A stretch of DNA of 64,000 nt from VRUE01 sp036266075 (GCA_036266075.1 DATANV010000030.1:1-64000); one strand, 5' to 3'. Shown: positions 15,213 through 24,297, counted from the first letter of the stretch. Notes: generated from the sequence alone by a model not told the origin. Made by a program: numbers and translations.

Positions 15213-16214
15213 TCAGCCGGCCGCCGCCGTGGGCTGCGGCAGGTGCTGGTCGGCGTGGTAGCTGGAGCGCACCAGCGGGCCCGAGGCCACCGACTCGAAG
15301 CCCAGCTCGTAGGCGGCCTTCTCCAGCGCCTCGAACTCCTCCGGATGCCAGTAGCGGTTGACCGGCAGGTGGTTCTCGGTCGGGCGCAGGTACTGGCCGA
15401 CGGTCAGCACCTGGACGCGGTGCTCGCGCAGGATGCCGAAGGCCTCGACCAGCTCCTCGAAGCTCTCGCCGAGGCCGACCATCAGGCCGGACTTGGTGAC
15501 GACGTCGGCGCCGCCCATCTCCTTGGCCGTCTTCAGCACCCGCGCCGAGCGCAGGAACTTGGAGCCTCGGCGCGCCTTCGGGTAGAGGCGCGGCACCGTC
15601 TCGACGTTGTGATTGAAGACGTCGGGCCGCTCGTGGATCACCTTGGCCAGCGGCATCTCCTGGCCGCGGAAGTCGGGCGTCAGAACCTCGACCTTGCAGC
15701 CTGGCGCCTGCATCCGGATCGAGCGGATCGTGCCGACGAAGGCGCTGGCCCCATAGTCGGGCAGGTCGTCGCGGTCGACCGAGGTGACGACCGCGTGGCG
15801 CAGGCCCATCCGCTTGACCTGGTTGGCGACGCGCAGCGGCTCCAGCGGGTCGTTCCAGCTCGGCACTCCGGTCTTCACGTTGCAGAAGCCGCAGCGACGG
15901 GTGCAGACGTCGCCGAGGATCATGAAGGTTGCCGTGCCGCGCTCCCAGCACTCGCCGACGTTGGGGCAGTTCGCCTCCTCGCAGACGGTGTGCAGGCCCT
16001 CGGCGCCGATCTCCGCCTTCAGCCGCCGGTAGGTCGGCCCGCCGGGCGCCGGCACCTTCAGCCACGGCGGCTTGCGGGCGCGACGGAACGGCACGGTGCC
16101 GTCGGCCGCCGCGGCGATGCCGCCGGGCTTGGCGCGCGAGCGGGTGACGTGGACGCGCTCGGCCGCTCCGGCCTCGGGTGCTCGCTCGGCGCTTTCGGCG
16201 ACGCTCTCGCTCAT
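15213..16214 (-). CDS. lipA: Lipoyl synthase
   Basis: The product is 333 aa. A radical-SAM enzyme that inserts two sulfurs into protein-bound octanoyl groups. The auxiliary cluster motif CEEANCPNVGECW and the radical-SAM CTRRCGFCNV are intact. RGSKFLRSARVL, KSGLMVGLGE and the C-terminal GPLVRSSYHADQH (with the R-S-S-Y element) are also present. An N-terminal extension of about 50 residues is low complexity. Its ATG overlaps the lipB stop by 4 bases (ATGA). Together with lipB it would lipoylate the PDH E2 encoded about 2.5 kb away. Confidence 0.97.
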   Translation of the reverse strand: MSESVAESAERAPEAGAAERVHVTRSRAKPGGIAAAADGTVPFRRARKPPWLKVPAPGGPTYRRLKAEIGAEGLHTVCEEANCPNVGECWERGTATFMILGDVCTRRCGFCNVKTGVPSWNDPLEPLRVANQVKRMGLRHAVVTSVDRDDLPDYGASAFVGTIRSIRMQAPGCKVEVLTPDFRGQEMPLAKVIHERPDVFNHNVETVPRLYPKARRGSKFLRSARVLKTAKEMGGADVVTKSGLMVGLGESFEELVEAFGILREHRVQVLTVGQYLRPTENHLPVNRYWHPEEFEALEKAAYELGFESVASGPLVRSSYHADQHLPQPTAAAG

Positions 16215-16945
16215 GCCACCCCGAGCCTAGCGGTGTCGATCCCCAGGGCCGACGCCTCGACGGCGACCGGACCGCGGCCGTAGACCTCGGCGAAGCGCCT
16301 GGCGACGCTGTCGGCGAAGGCGCTGAGGTCCTGCTCGGCACCCAGCTCGCGCCCCAGCGAGGTCGGGCGCGCGCCCTCGATCCCACACGAGACCACCCAG
16401 TCGAAGGGCTGCAGGTCGTTGTTGACGTTGATCGCCATCCCGTGAGTCGTGACCCCGCGACTGACGTGCACTCCGATCGACCCGATCTTCCGCGCTTCCG
16501 CCTCCCCGGCCACCGAGCCGGGCGGCTCGCCGCGCGTCCAGACGCCGGTCAGGCCCTCGATCGTCCGCGCCTCGACGCCGTGGTCGGCGAGGGCGGCGAT
16601 CGCCACCCGCTCGAGCCGGCGCACGTACTCGTGGACGTCGTCGCCATAGGGCTTCAGTGAGACGATCGGATATGCGACCAGCTGGCCGGGGCCGTGGTAG
16701 GTGACGCGCCCGCCGCGCTTCGTCTCATGCACCTCGATGCCCTGCGCTTCGTACCACTCGGCCCCCATCGGCAGCTCACCGTCTGCCGCACGGCGGCCGC
16801 GCGTGTAGACGGGCGGGTGCTCGAGCAGCCAGAGCACGTCGGCGATCTCGCCGGCCTGCCGCGCCGCCTCCAGCCGCCGCTGCGCCACAAGCGCCTCCCG
16901 ATAGGGGACGAGGCCGCTGCGCACGACTAGGACTTCGGGCGTCAC
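16211..16945 (-). CDS. lipB: Octanoyl-[ACP]:protein N-octanoyltransferase
   Basis: The product is 244 aa. It transfers octanoate from acyl carrier protein to the lipoyl-domain lysine. Conserved segments are LLEHPPVYTRGRR, RGGRVTYHGPGQLVAYPI, GVWTRG, KIGSIGVHVSRGVTTHG and the catalytic-Cys region FDWVVSCGIEGARPTSL, followed by a lysine-poor tail. It is the first gene of lipB-lipA and divergent from the membrane-protein gene at 16994 across a 48-bp gap that must hold both promoters. Confidence 0.96.
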   Translation of the reverse strand: MTPEVLVVRSGLVPYREALVAQRRLEAARQAGEIADVLWLLEHPPVYTRGRRAADGELPMGAEWYEAQGIEVHETKRGGRVTYHGPGQLVAYPIVSLKPYGDDVHEYVRRLERVAIAALADHGVEARTIEGLTGVWTRGEPPGSVAGEAEARKIGSIGVHVSRGVTTHGMAINVNNDLQPFDWVVSCGIEGARPTSLGRELGAEQDLSAFADSVARRFAEVYGRGPVAVEASALGIDTARLGVA

Positions 16946-16993
16946 CGTTGAAATCGTTGCACGGCGCCGCTCTATCCTTGGCGCCCCGCACCC

Positions 16994-18613
16994 ATGGCCC
17001 AGTCGAAGTCACTCCGTCCCGCTTGGCTTCCGGCCGTTGCCCTCAGCGCCGTGCTTGCCGCCGCGATGCTCGCCTGGGCGCCGCCGGTCGGCGACCTCGC
17101 GGCGCAGGTCTTCCGCACCGAGCTCTTCCGCCAGGTCGGCTTGGGCATCTGGAACGGCAGCTGGTACGGCGGTCACTACACGCTCACCTACAGCGTCCTT
17201 TTCCCGCCGCTGGCGGCGCTGCTTGGGCCGCGCCTGGTCGGGACGCTGGCCGTCGTTGCCTCCTCGTACCTCTTCGACCGCCTGGTCCGCGACCGCTGGG
17301 GCGAAGCGGCGCGCTGGGCGACGCTCTGGTTCGCCGCCGGCGTGGTGACGCTGCTCGCCGACGGCCAGCTGACCTTCGCGCTCGGCGTCGCCTTCGGCCT
17401 GGCGGCGCTGCGCTGCCTGCAACTGCGCCGTCCCGGTGCCGGTCTCGCCGCCGCTGCGGCCTGCGCGCTCTCGAGCCCGGTGGCAGCCGCCTTCCTCGGC
17501 GGCGTGCTGATCGCCGGTGCCGCACCGCGCACCCGGCGCGCCGACCTGGCGGCGATCTGGGCCGCCTGCCTGGCGCTCGGCCTCGTCCTCACCGCCAACC
17601 TCGTCTTCCCCGAATCGGGCCTCTTCCCCTTCGCCTTCTCCTCCTACGTGGCGATCCCGCTGTGGTGCGGCAGCGCCCTGCTCGTCACCCGCGGCCTGGC
17701 CCGCGAGGAGCGCCAGCTGCGCCGGGTGCTGCTCGCCTACGTGCTTGCCTCGACGGTCCTCGTGCTGGCGCCGAACCCGCTGGGTGGCAACGCGGTCCGC
17801 CTCGGTGCGCTGTTCGGCGGGCCGATTCTGGCCGCGGTCGTCCTCGCCCGTCGCCCGCAGCTGTCGCGTTTCGCCCTCTTCTTCCTGGCGCTGACGCTTG
17901 CCGGCGGCCTCTACTGGCAGTTCACCGCGAGCGTCAGCCAGATCGCCCGCAGCGTCGGGGACCCGTCGACCTCCGTCGCCTATTTCCAGCCGCTCGCCGG
18001 CTGGCTGCGCGACCACGGCGGCCGCGGCGCCCGGATCGAGGTGCCGCCGACCGCCAACCACTGGGAGGCGGCTTACCTGGCTCCTGACTTCGAGCTCGCT
18101 CGCGGCTGGCTGCGCCAGCTCGACACCACCCGCGAGGACATCTTCTACCGCGACGAGCGCCTCGGCAGCCGTGCCTACCGAGCCTGGCTGCACGACAACG
18201 CGATCCGCTACGTGGCATTGCCCGACGCCCCCCTCGACTACTCCTCGGTCGCCGAGCGGCGGCTGATCCTGCACCGCCCCTCGTATCTGGTGACGCGCTG
18301 GAGCGACGCCCACTGGCGCGTCTACGAGGTTCGTCATCCGGCGCCGATGGTGCAGCCGCTGGCCGGCGGCGCCGCGACGGTCACCCGCGTCGGTCGCGAC
18401 GGCTTCGTCCTCAACGTCAGCCGGCCCGGCGACTTCCTCGTCCGCCTTGCCTTCACCCCCTACTGGTCGATCGCCCGCGGCCAGGGCTGCCTCTTCCGCC
18501 ACGGCAACTGGACCCTCGCCCGCGCGAGCCACCCCGGCGTCTTCCGCGTAGCCGCCGACTTCTCCCTGGGCCGAGCCTGGAACGCCGTGACGGGAGCAAA
18601 GAAGACCTGCTGA
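16994..18613 (+). CDS. Polytopic membrane protein of unknown function
   Basis: The product is 539 aa. About eight to ten hydrophobic segments fill the first 330 residues (for example LPAVALSAVLAAAMLAW, VVTLLADGQLTFALGVAFGL, AIWAACLALGLVLTANLVF and LFFLALTLAGGLYW). A C-terminal soluble part of about 200 residues follows, including ARIEVPPTANHWEAAYLA and VYEVRHPAPMV. The layout resembles bacterial membrane glycosyltransferase- or mannosyltransferase-like proteins with an extracytoplasmic domain, but no catalytic motif is clear to me. It is convergent with pdhC, and a strong hairpin lies between. Confidence 0.8.
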   Translation: MAQSKSLRPAWLPAVALSAVLAAAMLAWAPPVGDLAAQVFRTELFRQVGLGIWNGSWYGGHYTLTYSVLFPPLAALLGPRLVGTLAVVASSYLFDRLVRDRWGEAARWATLWFAAGVVTLLADGQLTFALGVAFGLAALRCLQLRRPGAGLAAAAACALSSPVAAAFLGGVLIAGAAPRTRRADLAAIWAACLALGLVLTANLVFPESGLFPFAFSSYVAIPLWCGSALLVTRGLAREERQLRRVLLAYVLASTVLVLAPNPLGGNAVRLGALFGGPILAAVVLARRPQLSRFALFFLALTLAGGLYWQFTASVSQIARSVGDPSTSVAYFQPLAGWLRDHGGRGARIEVPPTANHWEAAYLAPDFELARGWLRQLDTTREDIFYRDERLGSRAYRAWLHDNAIRYVALPDAPLDYSSVAERRLILHRPSYLVTRWSDAHWRVYEVRHPAPMVQPLAGGAATVTRVGRDGFVLNVSRPGDFLVRLAFTPYWSIARGQGCLFRHGNWTLARASHPGVFRVAADFSLGRAWNAVTGAKKTC

Positions 18614-18619
18614 AAGAGT

Positions 18620-18665
18620 TCGCGAGAGCATTGTGGACGCTATAGACCCCACAAAGCTCTCGCGA
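18620..18665. terminator. Bidirectional hairpin between convergent genes
   Basis: TCGCGAGAGC (18620-18629) pairs with GCTCTCGCGA (18656-18665). After one A-A mismatch an inner TTGTGG/CCACAA stem extends it, leaving a 12-nt loop. The hairpin sits in the 54-bp gap between two convergent stop codons, as expected for a shared terminator. There is no T-run of note. Confidence 0.75.
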
Positions 18666-18667
18666 GA

Positions 18668-20032
18668 TCAAAGGGCGAGGGAGAGCGGCTCTTCCAGTAG
18701 GACGCGGATCTTTGCCAGGAACTCGGCGGCGGGGGCGCCGTAGAGGATGCGGTGGTCGCAGGCGAGGTCGACCGTCATCAGGTGGGCGGTGGACAGCTCG
18801 CCATCGCGAACGGCCGGTTGCTCCTTGATCGCGCCCACCGCGAGGATCGCCGCCTGGGGCGGATTGATCACCGCCGAGAAGCTGTCGATCCCGTACATCC
18901 CCAGGTTGGAGACGGTGAAGGTGGCGCCGGAGAGCTCGGGGGGCGTGATCTGCCCGTCGCGCACTCGCTGGGCCAGCGCCCTGGACTCGGAGGCGATCTG
19001 GCGCAGGCCCTTGCGGTCGGCGTCGAAGACGGTCGGCACGACCAACGCATCCCGCGCCGCCACGGCGACGCCGACGTTGACCCGGGAGTAGAGCTCGAAG
19101 CGCCCGTCGCGATAGGCGCCGTTCGCCCGCGGGTGTTCGCGCAGCGCCAGCGCGCACGCCTTGACGACCATGTCGTTGAACGAGGGCACGATGTCCCCTT
19201 CGCGCGCCCCCTGCTTGACCAGCGCCCGTCCTTCGACGGCCCTGCTCATGTCGACCTCGGTGCGCAGATAGAAGTGCGGCGCCGTCGCCTTCGACTCGGC
19301 CATGCGCCGGGCGACGGTGGACTGCAGCTTCGAGGGATCTTCGTAGCTGACGGCGCCTTTGGCGGTTTCGGGACTGGGCGTTCCAGCCACGGGTCCTGCC
19401 GCAGAAGTGGGTGGGCCCTCCTGGCGCTGCACGCTGCTTACGGCTCGCTCCACATCCGCTTTCACAATCCGCCCACCAGGCCCGGAGCCATGCAGCCTTT
19501 TAAGGTCAAGCTGCTGCTCCTTGGCAAGTCGCCTGGCCAGCGGCGAGGCTTTCGGCCGGTGCCCGTCGCCAGCTTCTTTGGCTTGGGCGGTCGCATCGAC
19601 GGTTTGACCGGGACTGGGCTTTTTCGCCTCTTCCGCAGGTGGCGTGGGGGAGGGGGTGTCCTCCTCGGCGCGGCGTCCTCTTTTTCGCCCCTCCGACTCA
19701 GCGAGAGAAGGCTCCTCCTCAGGCGAAAAACCCAGCGACGAGGAGGACACCCCCTCCCGCGCGACAGGACCCGCGGCGGAGCGCACGGTTTCTTCGTCGG
19801 AATCCCCGACCCGGGCGATCGTCTCGCCGATTGGGACCGTTTCGCCCTCCTCCACGACGATCTCGGTCAGCGTGCCCGCCACGTCGCTTTCGTAAGCCAT
19901 GTTCGCCTTGTCGGTCTCGATCTCGACCAGCTCGTCGCCTACGGCGACTTCGTCCCCAACCTGCTTCAGCCACTGCAGAATCGTCCCCTCCTCCATCGAG
20001 TCCGAGAGGCGCGGCATCACCACGTCGGCCAT
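18668..20032 (-). CDS. pdhC: Dihydrolipoamide acetyltransferase (E2) of 2-oxoacid dehydrogenase
   Basis: The product is 454 aa. An N-terminal lipoyl domain (EIETDKANM, lipoyl Lys42) is followed by a long linker. The peripheral subunit-binding domain (KASPLARRLAKEQQLDL, GSGPGGRIVKADVE) comes next. Then the catalytic domain ends in SGATFTVSNLGMYG and DLACDHRILYGAPA with the catalytic His (DHRxxxG). The linker (about residues 85-145) is unusual: it is encoded by a palindromic element (19638-19776). pdhA-pdhB-pdhC overlap by a few bases each, so they form one operon. Gene order with E1 alpha/beta and lpdA favours pyruvate (or branched-chain) dehydrogenase. Confidence 0.93.
   Translation of the reverse strand: MADVVMPRLSDSMEEGTILQWLKQVGDEVAVGDELVEIETDKANMAYESDVAGTLTEIVVEEGETVPIGETIARVGDSDEETVRSAAGPVAREGVSSSSLGFSPEEEPSLAESEGRKRGRRAEEDTPSPTPPAEEAKKPSPGQTVDATAQAKEAGDGHRPKASPLARRLAKEQQLDLKRLHGSGPGGRIVKADVERAVSSVQRQEGPPTSAAGPVAGTPSPETAKGAVSYEDPSKLQSTVARRMAESKATAPHFYLRTEVDMSRAVEGRALVKQGAREGDIVPSFNDMVVKACALALREHPRANGAYRDGRFELYSRVNVGVAVAARDALVVPTVFDADRKGLRQIASESRALAQRVRDGQITPPELSGATFTVSNLGMYGIDSFSAVINPPQAAILAVGAIKEQPAVRDGELSTAHLMTVDLACDHRILYGAPAAEFLAKIRVLLEEPLSLAL
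19638..19776. repeat. Palindromic element inside the pdhC linker
   Basis: Within pdhC a 20-bp perfect inverted repeat (19648-19667 with 19739-19758) encloses TTTTTCGCC (19681-19689), AGCGAGAGA (19700-19708) and GGCGAAAAA (19722-19730). This core has the same order and almost the same spacing as the intergenic elements at 61021 and 58779. Outer flanks GGTGGCGTGGGG and GCGACAGGACCCG are shared with a shorter element in grpE. The insertion keeps the reading frame and encodes Ser/Glu/Pro-rich linker. Confidence 0.85.
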
Positions 20033-21021
20033 CAGATCGATCCCTCCAGCGCGGCGAGCGCTGCCTGCACGACGTGCTCGGTGTGCGGCATCGCCGCCTG
20101 CTCGAGCCGTCGCGAGTAGGGCATGTGGACGTCGGCGCCGGTCACCCGCTGGACCGGCGCGTCGAGGTGGTCGAAGGCCTGCTCGGTGATCAGCGTCGCC
20201 AGATTGGCGCCGACGCCGCCGTGCGGCCAGCCCTCCTCGACGATCACCGCGCGATTGGTCTTTCGCACCGAGTCGAGGATCGTGTCGAGGTCGAGCGGGC
20301 GCAGGGTGCGGGGATCGATCACCTCGGCCTCGACGCCGTGCTCGTGCGAGAGCGTCTGCGCGGCGTCCTCGGCCACATGCGCCATCTTGAGGATGCCGAC
20401 GATCGTCACGTCAGAGCCCTGGCGCCGCACCGCCGCCTCGCCGAAGCGCAGCACCTCGTCGCCGTCCTCCGGAACCTCGCCGCGGTTGCCGTAGAGGCTC
20501 TCGTGCTCGATGAAGATCACCGGGTTGTCGTCGCGGATCGCCGACTTCAGCAGCGCCTTGCCGTCGGCCGGCGTCGAGGGGCAGGCGACGAGCAGACCCG
20601 GCACCTGCAGGAAGAGCGCCTCGAAGCTGTGCGAGTGGGTCGGACCGAGCTGGTGGCCGCCGCCGCCCGGCATGCGGATCACCAGGGGCACCCGGGCGTG
20701 GCCGTTGAACATGTAGGGGATCGCCGCCGCGTGGTTGACGATCTGGTCGAGCGCCAGCAGCGCGAAGTTGACCGTCATCAGCTCGACCACCGGCCGCAGG
20801 CCGCCCATCGCCGCCCCAACGCCGGTGCCGACGATCGTGTTCTCGGAGATCGGCGTGTCGCGTACGCGCCGCTCCCCGAACTCCTCGAGCAGCCCCTCGG
20901 TCACCTTGAACGCCCCCTGGAAGACGCCGACGTCCTCGCCCATCACGAAGACCGCCTCGTCGCGGCGCATCTCCTCGGCCATCGCGTCGCGCAGCGCCTC
21001 GCGCATCCGCAGGGTGCTCAC
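20032..21021 (-). CDS. pdhB: 2-oxoacid (pyruvate) dehydrogenase E1 beta subunit
   Basis: The product is 329 aa from a GTG that overlaps the pdhA stop (GTGA). Transketolase-like features are MREALRDAMAEEM, FVMGEDVGVFQGAFKVT, RRVRDTPISENTIVGTGVGAAM, IRMPGGGGHQLGPTHSHSFE, and a C-terminal domain with VIDPRTLRPLDLDTI and VIVEEGWPHGGVGA. It forms the E1 heterotetramer with PdhA. The pdhC start overlaps its stop by one base. Confidence 0.95.
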   Translation of the reverse strand: MSTLRMREALRDAMAEEMRRDEAVFVMGEDVGVFQGAFKVTEGLLEEFGERRVRDTPISENTIVGTGVGAAMGGLRPVVELMTVNFALLALDQIVNHAAAIPYMFNGHARVPLVIRMPGGGGHQLGPTHSHSFEALFLQVPGLLVACPSTPADGKALLKSAIRDDNPVIFIEHESLYGNRGEVPEDGDEVLRFGEAAVRRQGSDVTIVGILKMAHVAEDAAQTLSHEHGVEAEVIDPRTLRPLDLDTILDSVRKTNRAVIVEEGWPHGGVGANLATLITEQAFDHLDAPVQRVTGADVHMPYSRRLEQAAMPHTEHVVQAALAALEGSI

Positions 21022-22226
21022 CGGTCCTCGACCTCCTCCGGCGCGCCCGGCTCCTCCACCTCTTCGGCGACCTCCGGCTCGACCCCAAGCTCGGCGTCGC
21101 CATCCTCCGCAGGGTTGGGACGCGGCCCGTCCGGCTGCCCGGCGTAAGCGGCTCCCGCCTCCGCCAGCTCGCGGGCGGCGTCTGGCATCTGCTCCTCGCG
21201 CTCGCCGCGGTGCGGCTCGGGGCTGCGCTCGTCGACCGCGTACCAGCCGGCGTCGCTGTCCAACACGTAGAGGTTTTCGTAGAGGCTGTCGAGTGGCGGC
21301 TCGGGCGAGGCATCGGCGAACTCGACCGCTTCGGTCACCGCCGCCTCGGCCTTGTCGCGGGCCTCCTGGACCTCGCGCTCGCCGAGCACGCCGGCGTCGA
21401 TACAGCGCTTCGCGAAGGCTTCGATCGGATCTTTGCGCCGCCACTCCTCGACCTCCTCGCGCTCGCGGTAGACCTCGGGGTCGGCCGCCGAGTGGCCGCG
21501 GTAGCGGTAGGTGAAGGCCTCCAGCACGGTCGGCCGTCGCTCCTCGCGCGCCAGCCGGATGCCCTCCGCGACGCCCTCGCGCACGGCGAGCACGTCCATG
21601 CCATCGATTCGCTGGCCGGGGATGCCGTAGCCCTCTGCCTTCTTGGCGAGGTCGGTCTGGGCGGAGTGGCGCTCGACCGAGGTCCCCATCCCGTAGAGGT
21701 TGTTCTCGACCAGGAAGAGGACCGGCAGGCTCCAGAGCGCCGCAAGGTTCATCGTCTCGCCGAAGTTGCCGGTGTTGGAGGCGCCGTCGCCGAACATGCA
21801 GACGGTCACCGCGTCCTCCCCCTTGTACTCGGAGGAGAGAGCGAGGCCGGCGGCGATCGGCAGGTTGCCGCCGACGACCCCGTAGCCGCCCATGAAGCGC
21901 TTCTCACCATCGTATATGTGCATCGAGCCGCCGCGGCCGCCGCTGGTCCCGTCGACGCGGCCAAACAGCTCGGCCATCACCCGCTTCGGGTCGGTGCCGC
22001 GGGCGATCGCGTGGCCGTGCGTGCGGTAGGTGCCGATCAGGTAGTCCTCGTCGCGCATCACCGAGGTGGTGCCGACGATCGTCGCCTCCTCGCCGATCCC
22101 CAGGTGCAGGAAGCCGCCGGCTTTGGCCCGTTGGTACTGGCGCCCCGCCTCCTCCTCGAAACGGCGGATCAGGGCCATGCGGGAGAGGAGCTCGAAACAG
22201 GCGCCGGCGTCTGGCAGATCGGCCAC
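21018..22226 (-). CDS. pdhA: 2-oxoacid (pyruvate) dehydrogenase E1 alpha subunit
   Basis: The product is 402 aa. The thiamine diphosphate/Mg motif runs from GDGASNTGNFGETMNLA to VENN. Other conserved parts are GGFLHLGIGEEA, YRTHGHAIARG, GGRGGSMHI, GGYGVVGGNLPIAAG and the phosphorylation-loop-like YRYRGHSAADPE. After about residue 325 there is an unusual acidic, proline-rich C-terminal tail of roughly 70 residues not needed for the fold. First gene of the pdhA-pdhB-pdhC operon; the DsbA-like gene ends 9 bp upstream, so lpdA may be co-transcribed with it. Confidence 0.95.
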   Translation of the reverse strand: MADLPDAGACFELLSRMALIRRFEEEAGRQYQRAKAGGFLHLGIGEEATIVGTTSVMRDEDYLIGTYRTHGHAIARGTDPKRVMAELFGRVDGTSGGRGGSMHIYDGEKRFMGGYGVVGGNLPIAAGLALSSEYKGEDAVTVCMFGDGASNTGNFGETMNLAALWSLPVLFLVENNLYGMGTSVERHSAQTDLAKKAEGYGIPGQRIDGMDVLAVREGVAEGIRLAREERRPTVLEAFTYRYRGHSAADPEVYREREEVEEWRRKDPIEAFAKRCIDAGVLGEREVQEARDKAEAAVTEAVEFADASPEPPLDSLYENLYVLDSDAGWYAVDERSPEPHRGEREEQMPDAARELAEAGAAYAGQPDGPRPNPAEDGDAELGVEPEVAEEVEEPGAPEEVEDR

Positions 22227-22235
22227 CAGGCCACC

Positions 22236-22826
22236 TTAGCTAGCGGCCGCGACCGCCTCCTCGAGGCGATCGTCGCCCCAGAAGACCTCGTCGCCGACGA
22301 GCAGCGAGGGGACGCCGATCACCCCCAGCTCCGCGGCCCGATCGGTCGCCTCGCGCAGTGCGTTCTTCACCGCTTCGGTCTGCACCGCCTTGAGCACCGC
22401 GTTGGGGTGCAGCTCGCAGGCGGCGGCGGCGAGCAGGACGTTGTCGGCCTCGCCGAGGTCGCGGCCGGCGGCGAAGGCCTGGCGGAAGGCGGCGAGGGCG
22501 AAGGAGACGGTGCGGCCGGTCTGCTTGGCGAAGGTCGCGGTCCGCATCGCGATCAGGTAGTTGCCGGGCCAGGGCTCGGGCCAGGCGATTCGCGGCAGCC
22601 CGTACTCGACAGCCCGCCGCTCGACCGCGGCGATCCCTTCCTCGCGACCGGGCCCGTTCGCCCACGAGTCGCGGCCGAAGCGCTTGAAGAGGCCGCCCAG
22701 CAGGATCGGCTGCCACTCGGGCTGCTCCAGCTCGGCGTCGGTGAAGAGGCCGCTGATCCGCTCCGCGGTCAGCCAGGCGTAGGGGGAGCCGAGGTCGAAA
22801 TAGAAGGTTGCCCGCGCGCCGCTCAA
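22236..22826 (-). CDS. DsbA-like / 2-hydroxychromene-2-carboxylate isomerase family protein
   Basis: The product is 196 aa with a thioredoxin-like fold: FYFDLGSPYAWLTAERI at the start (SPY in place of a CxxC), a helical insertion with NYLIAMRTATFAKQTGR, and the C-terminal GVIGVPSLLVGDEVFWG containing the cis-proline. This matches the kappa-GST/HCCA isomerase branch; without CxxC a redox role is unlikely. Its ATG overlaps the lpdA stop by 4 bases, so it is coupled to lpdA, and pdhA follows. The physiological substrate is unknown. Confidence 0.88.
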   Translation of the reverse strand: MSGARATFYFDLGSPYAWLTAERISGLFTDAELEQPEWQPILLGGLFKRFGRDSWANGPGREEGIAAVERRAVEYGLPRIAWPEPWPGNYLIAMRTATFAKQTGRTVSFALAAFRQAFAAGRDLGEADNVLLAAAACELHPNAVLKAVQTEAVKNALREATDRAAELGVIGVPSLLVGDEVFWGDDRLEEAVAAAS

Positions 22827-24190
22827 GCGTGCGTCGCCCAGCCATCGACTGCCCGTGCCGCTTCGAAGATCGCCTCGGAGATCGTCGGGTGGGGGTGGAC
22901 TATCCGCGCCAGCTCCTGGTAGCCCCCCTCCAGCGCCATCGTCGCGACCAGCTCGGCGATCATGTCGCAGGCGCGGTTGCCGGCGATGTGCGCGCCGAGG
23001 ATCTCGCCGTACTTGGAGTCGACGACCAGCTTGACGAGGCCGTCTTTGTCGTTGTAGACGGTCGCCCCGCCGACGCCGCCCAGTTTCAGCTTGCCCACCT
23101 TGACGTCGTGCCCGGCCTCCTTGGCGGCGGCCTCGGTCAGGCCGACGCTGGCCACCTGGGGGTGGCAGAAGGTCGCCCCGGCGATCAGGTTCTGGTCGAC
23201 CGGATGGGTCTCGACCCCGGTAGCGCGCTCGACCGCGACGACGCCCTCCTCGGAAGCCTTGTGGGCGAGCGCCTTGGCGTTGACCAGATCGCCGATCGCG
23301 TAGACCTTCGGGTTGGAGGTCTGGCCGTACTCGTCAACCTTGACCTTGCCGCGCTCCTCCAGCTCGACCCCGGCCTTGTCCAGCCCGAGCCCCCCGACGT
23401 CGGAGCCGCGGCCGCCGGCGACGCAGAGGTAGTCGACCTCGGTCGTCGTATCGCCGTACGTGAGCTTGACCGAGTCCGAGCCCACCTCGACGTCCTCGAC
23501 GGGGGCGCCGGTCGAGATCGTGATGTTCTGTTTCTTGAAAGCCCGCTCGACGATCCGCGCCATGTCCTTGTCCTCGGCCGGAAGGATCTGGTCGAGCATC
23601 TCGATCAAGAGCACCTCGGTGCCGAAGCGGCCGTAGGCCGAGGCGATCTCGCAGCCGGAGGCACCGGCGCCGACCACGGCGATCTTCTGCGGCTGCTCGG
23701 GCAGCGACCATGCCCCCCAGGTGTCGACGACGCGGCTGCCGAACTCGACCCCGGGAATCGGCGTCGCGACCGAGCCGGTGGCGAGGATGACCGACCCCGC
23801 CCCGTAGACCTCGCCGTCGACTTCGATGTCGCCCTCGGCGGTCAGCGAGCCGTGGCCCTGGATCGCCGTAACCTTGTTTTTCTCCCAGAGCATCTTCACT
23901 CCGCCGGAGAGAGATTCGGAGACGGCGGCGCGGCGCTCGCCCAGCGCCTGCCAGTCAATCGAGGCGCCCTCGACCTTCAGCCCCAGATCGGCGCCGTTGC
24001 GCGCCTGGTCGTAGAGCTCGGCCGTGTGCAGCACGGTCTTCGCCGGGATGCAGGCGTAGTTGAGGCAGCGGCCGCCCGGTTTGTCGCGCTCGATCACGGC
24101 GGTTTTCTTGCCCAGCTGGGCGGCGCGGATCGCGGCTACGTAGCCCCCGGGGCCCCCGCCGATGACGATCACGTCGAAGGATTCGGCCAT
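22823..24190 (-). CDS. lpdA: Dihydrolipoamide dehydrogenase (E3)
   Basis: The product is 455 aa starting at MAESFDVIVIGGGPGG; a longer upstream frame without a proper start context was rejected. FAD-binding GGGPGGYVAAIRAAQLG, redox-active disulfide GGRCLNYACIPAK, NAD-binding VVGAGASGCEIASAYGRFG, FAD segment PKVYAIGDLV and the interface His-Glu pair HPHPTISE are all present. It reoxidises the lipoyl group of PdhC and belongs to the same minus-strand gene group. Confidence 0.96.
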   Translation of the reverse strand: MAESFDVIVIGGGPGGYVAAIRAAQLGKKTAVIERDKPGGRCLNYACIPAKTVLHTAELYDQARNGADLGLKVEGASIDWQALGERRAAVSESLSGGVKMLWEKNKVTAIQGHGSLTAEGDIEVDGEVYGAGSVILATGSVATPIPGVEFGSRVVDTWGAWSLPEQPQKIAVVGAGASGCEIASAYGRFGTEVLLIEMLDQILPAEDKDMARIVERAFKKQNITISTGAPVEDVEVGSDSVKLTYGDTTTEVDYLCVAGGRGSDVGGLGLDKAGVELEERGKVKVDEYGQTSNPKVYAIGDLVNAKALAHKASEEGVVAVERATGVETHPVDQNLIAGATFCHPQVASVGLTEAAAKEAGHDVKVGKLKLGGVGGATVYNDKDGLVKLVVDSKYGEILGAHIAGNRACDMIAELVATMALEGGYQELARIVHPHPTISEAIFEAARAVDGWATHA

Positions 24191-24297
24191 CTGTCTGAGC
24201 CTATAGAAATCAATCCTCCGCCTCCTCCGCTTCGCGTCCGGGGCGGAGGCAATCGCCATATCGGCGCCGCTCACGGAGAATCGGATCGTTACGCTCG

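Noticed and set aside
13342..16386. A 1014-codon open frame on the minus strand across the FAD oxidase and lipA
   Set aside because: It is antisense to the FAD oxidase and out of frame with lipA/lipB, all of which have clear motifs; high-GC DNA keeps such frames open by chance.
17009..18652. A 547-codon minus-strand frame opposite the polytopic membrane protein
   Set aside because: Charged, low-complexity translation with no hydrophobic or motif structure; the plus-strand frame has clear membrane helices.
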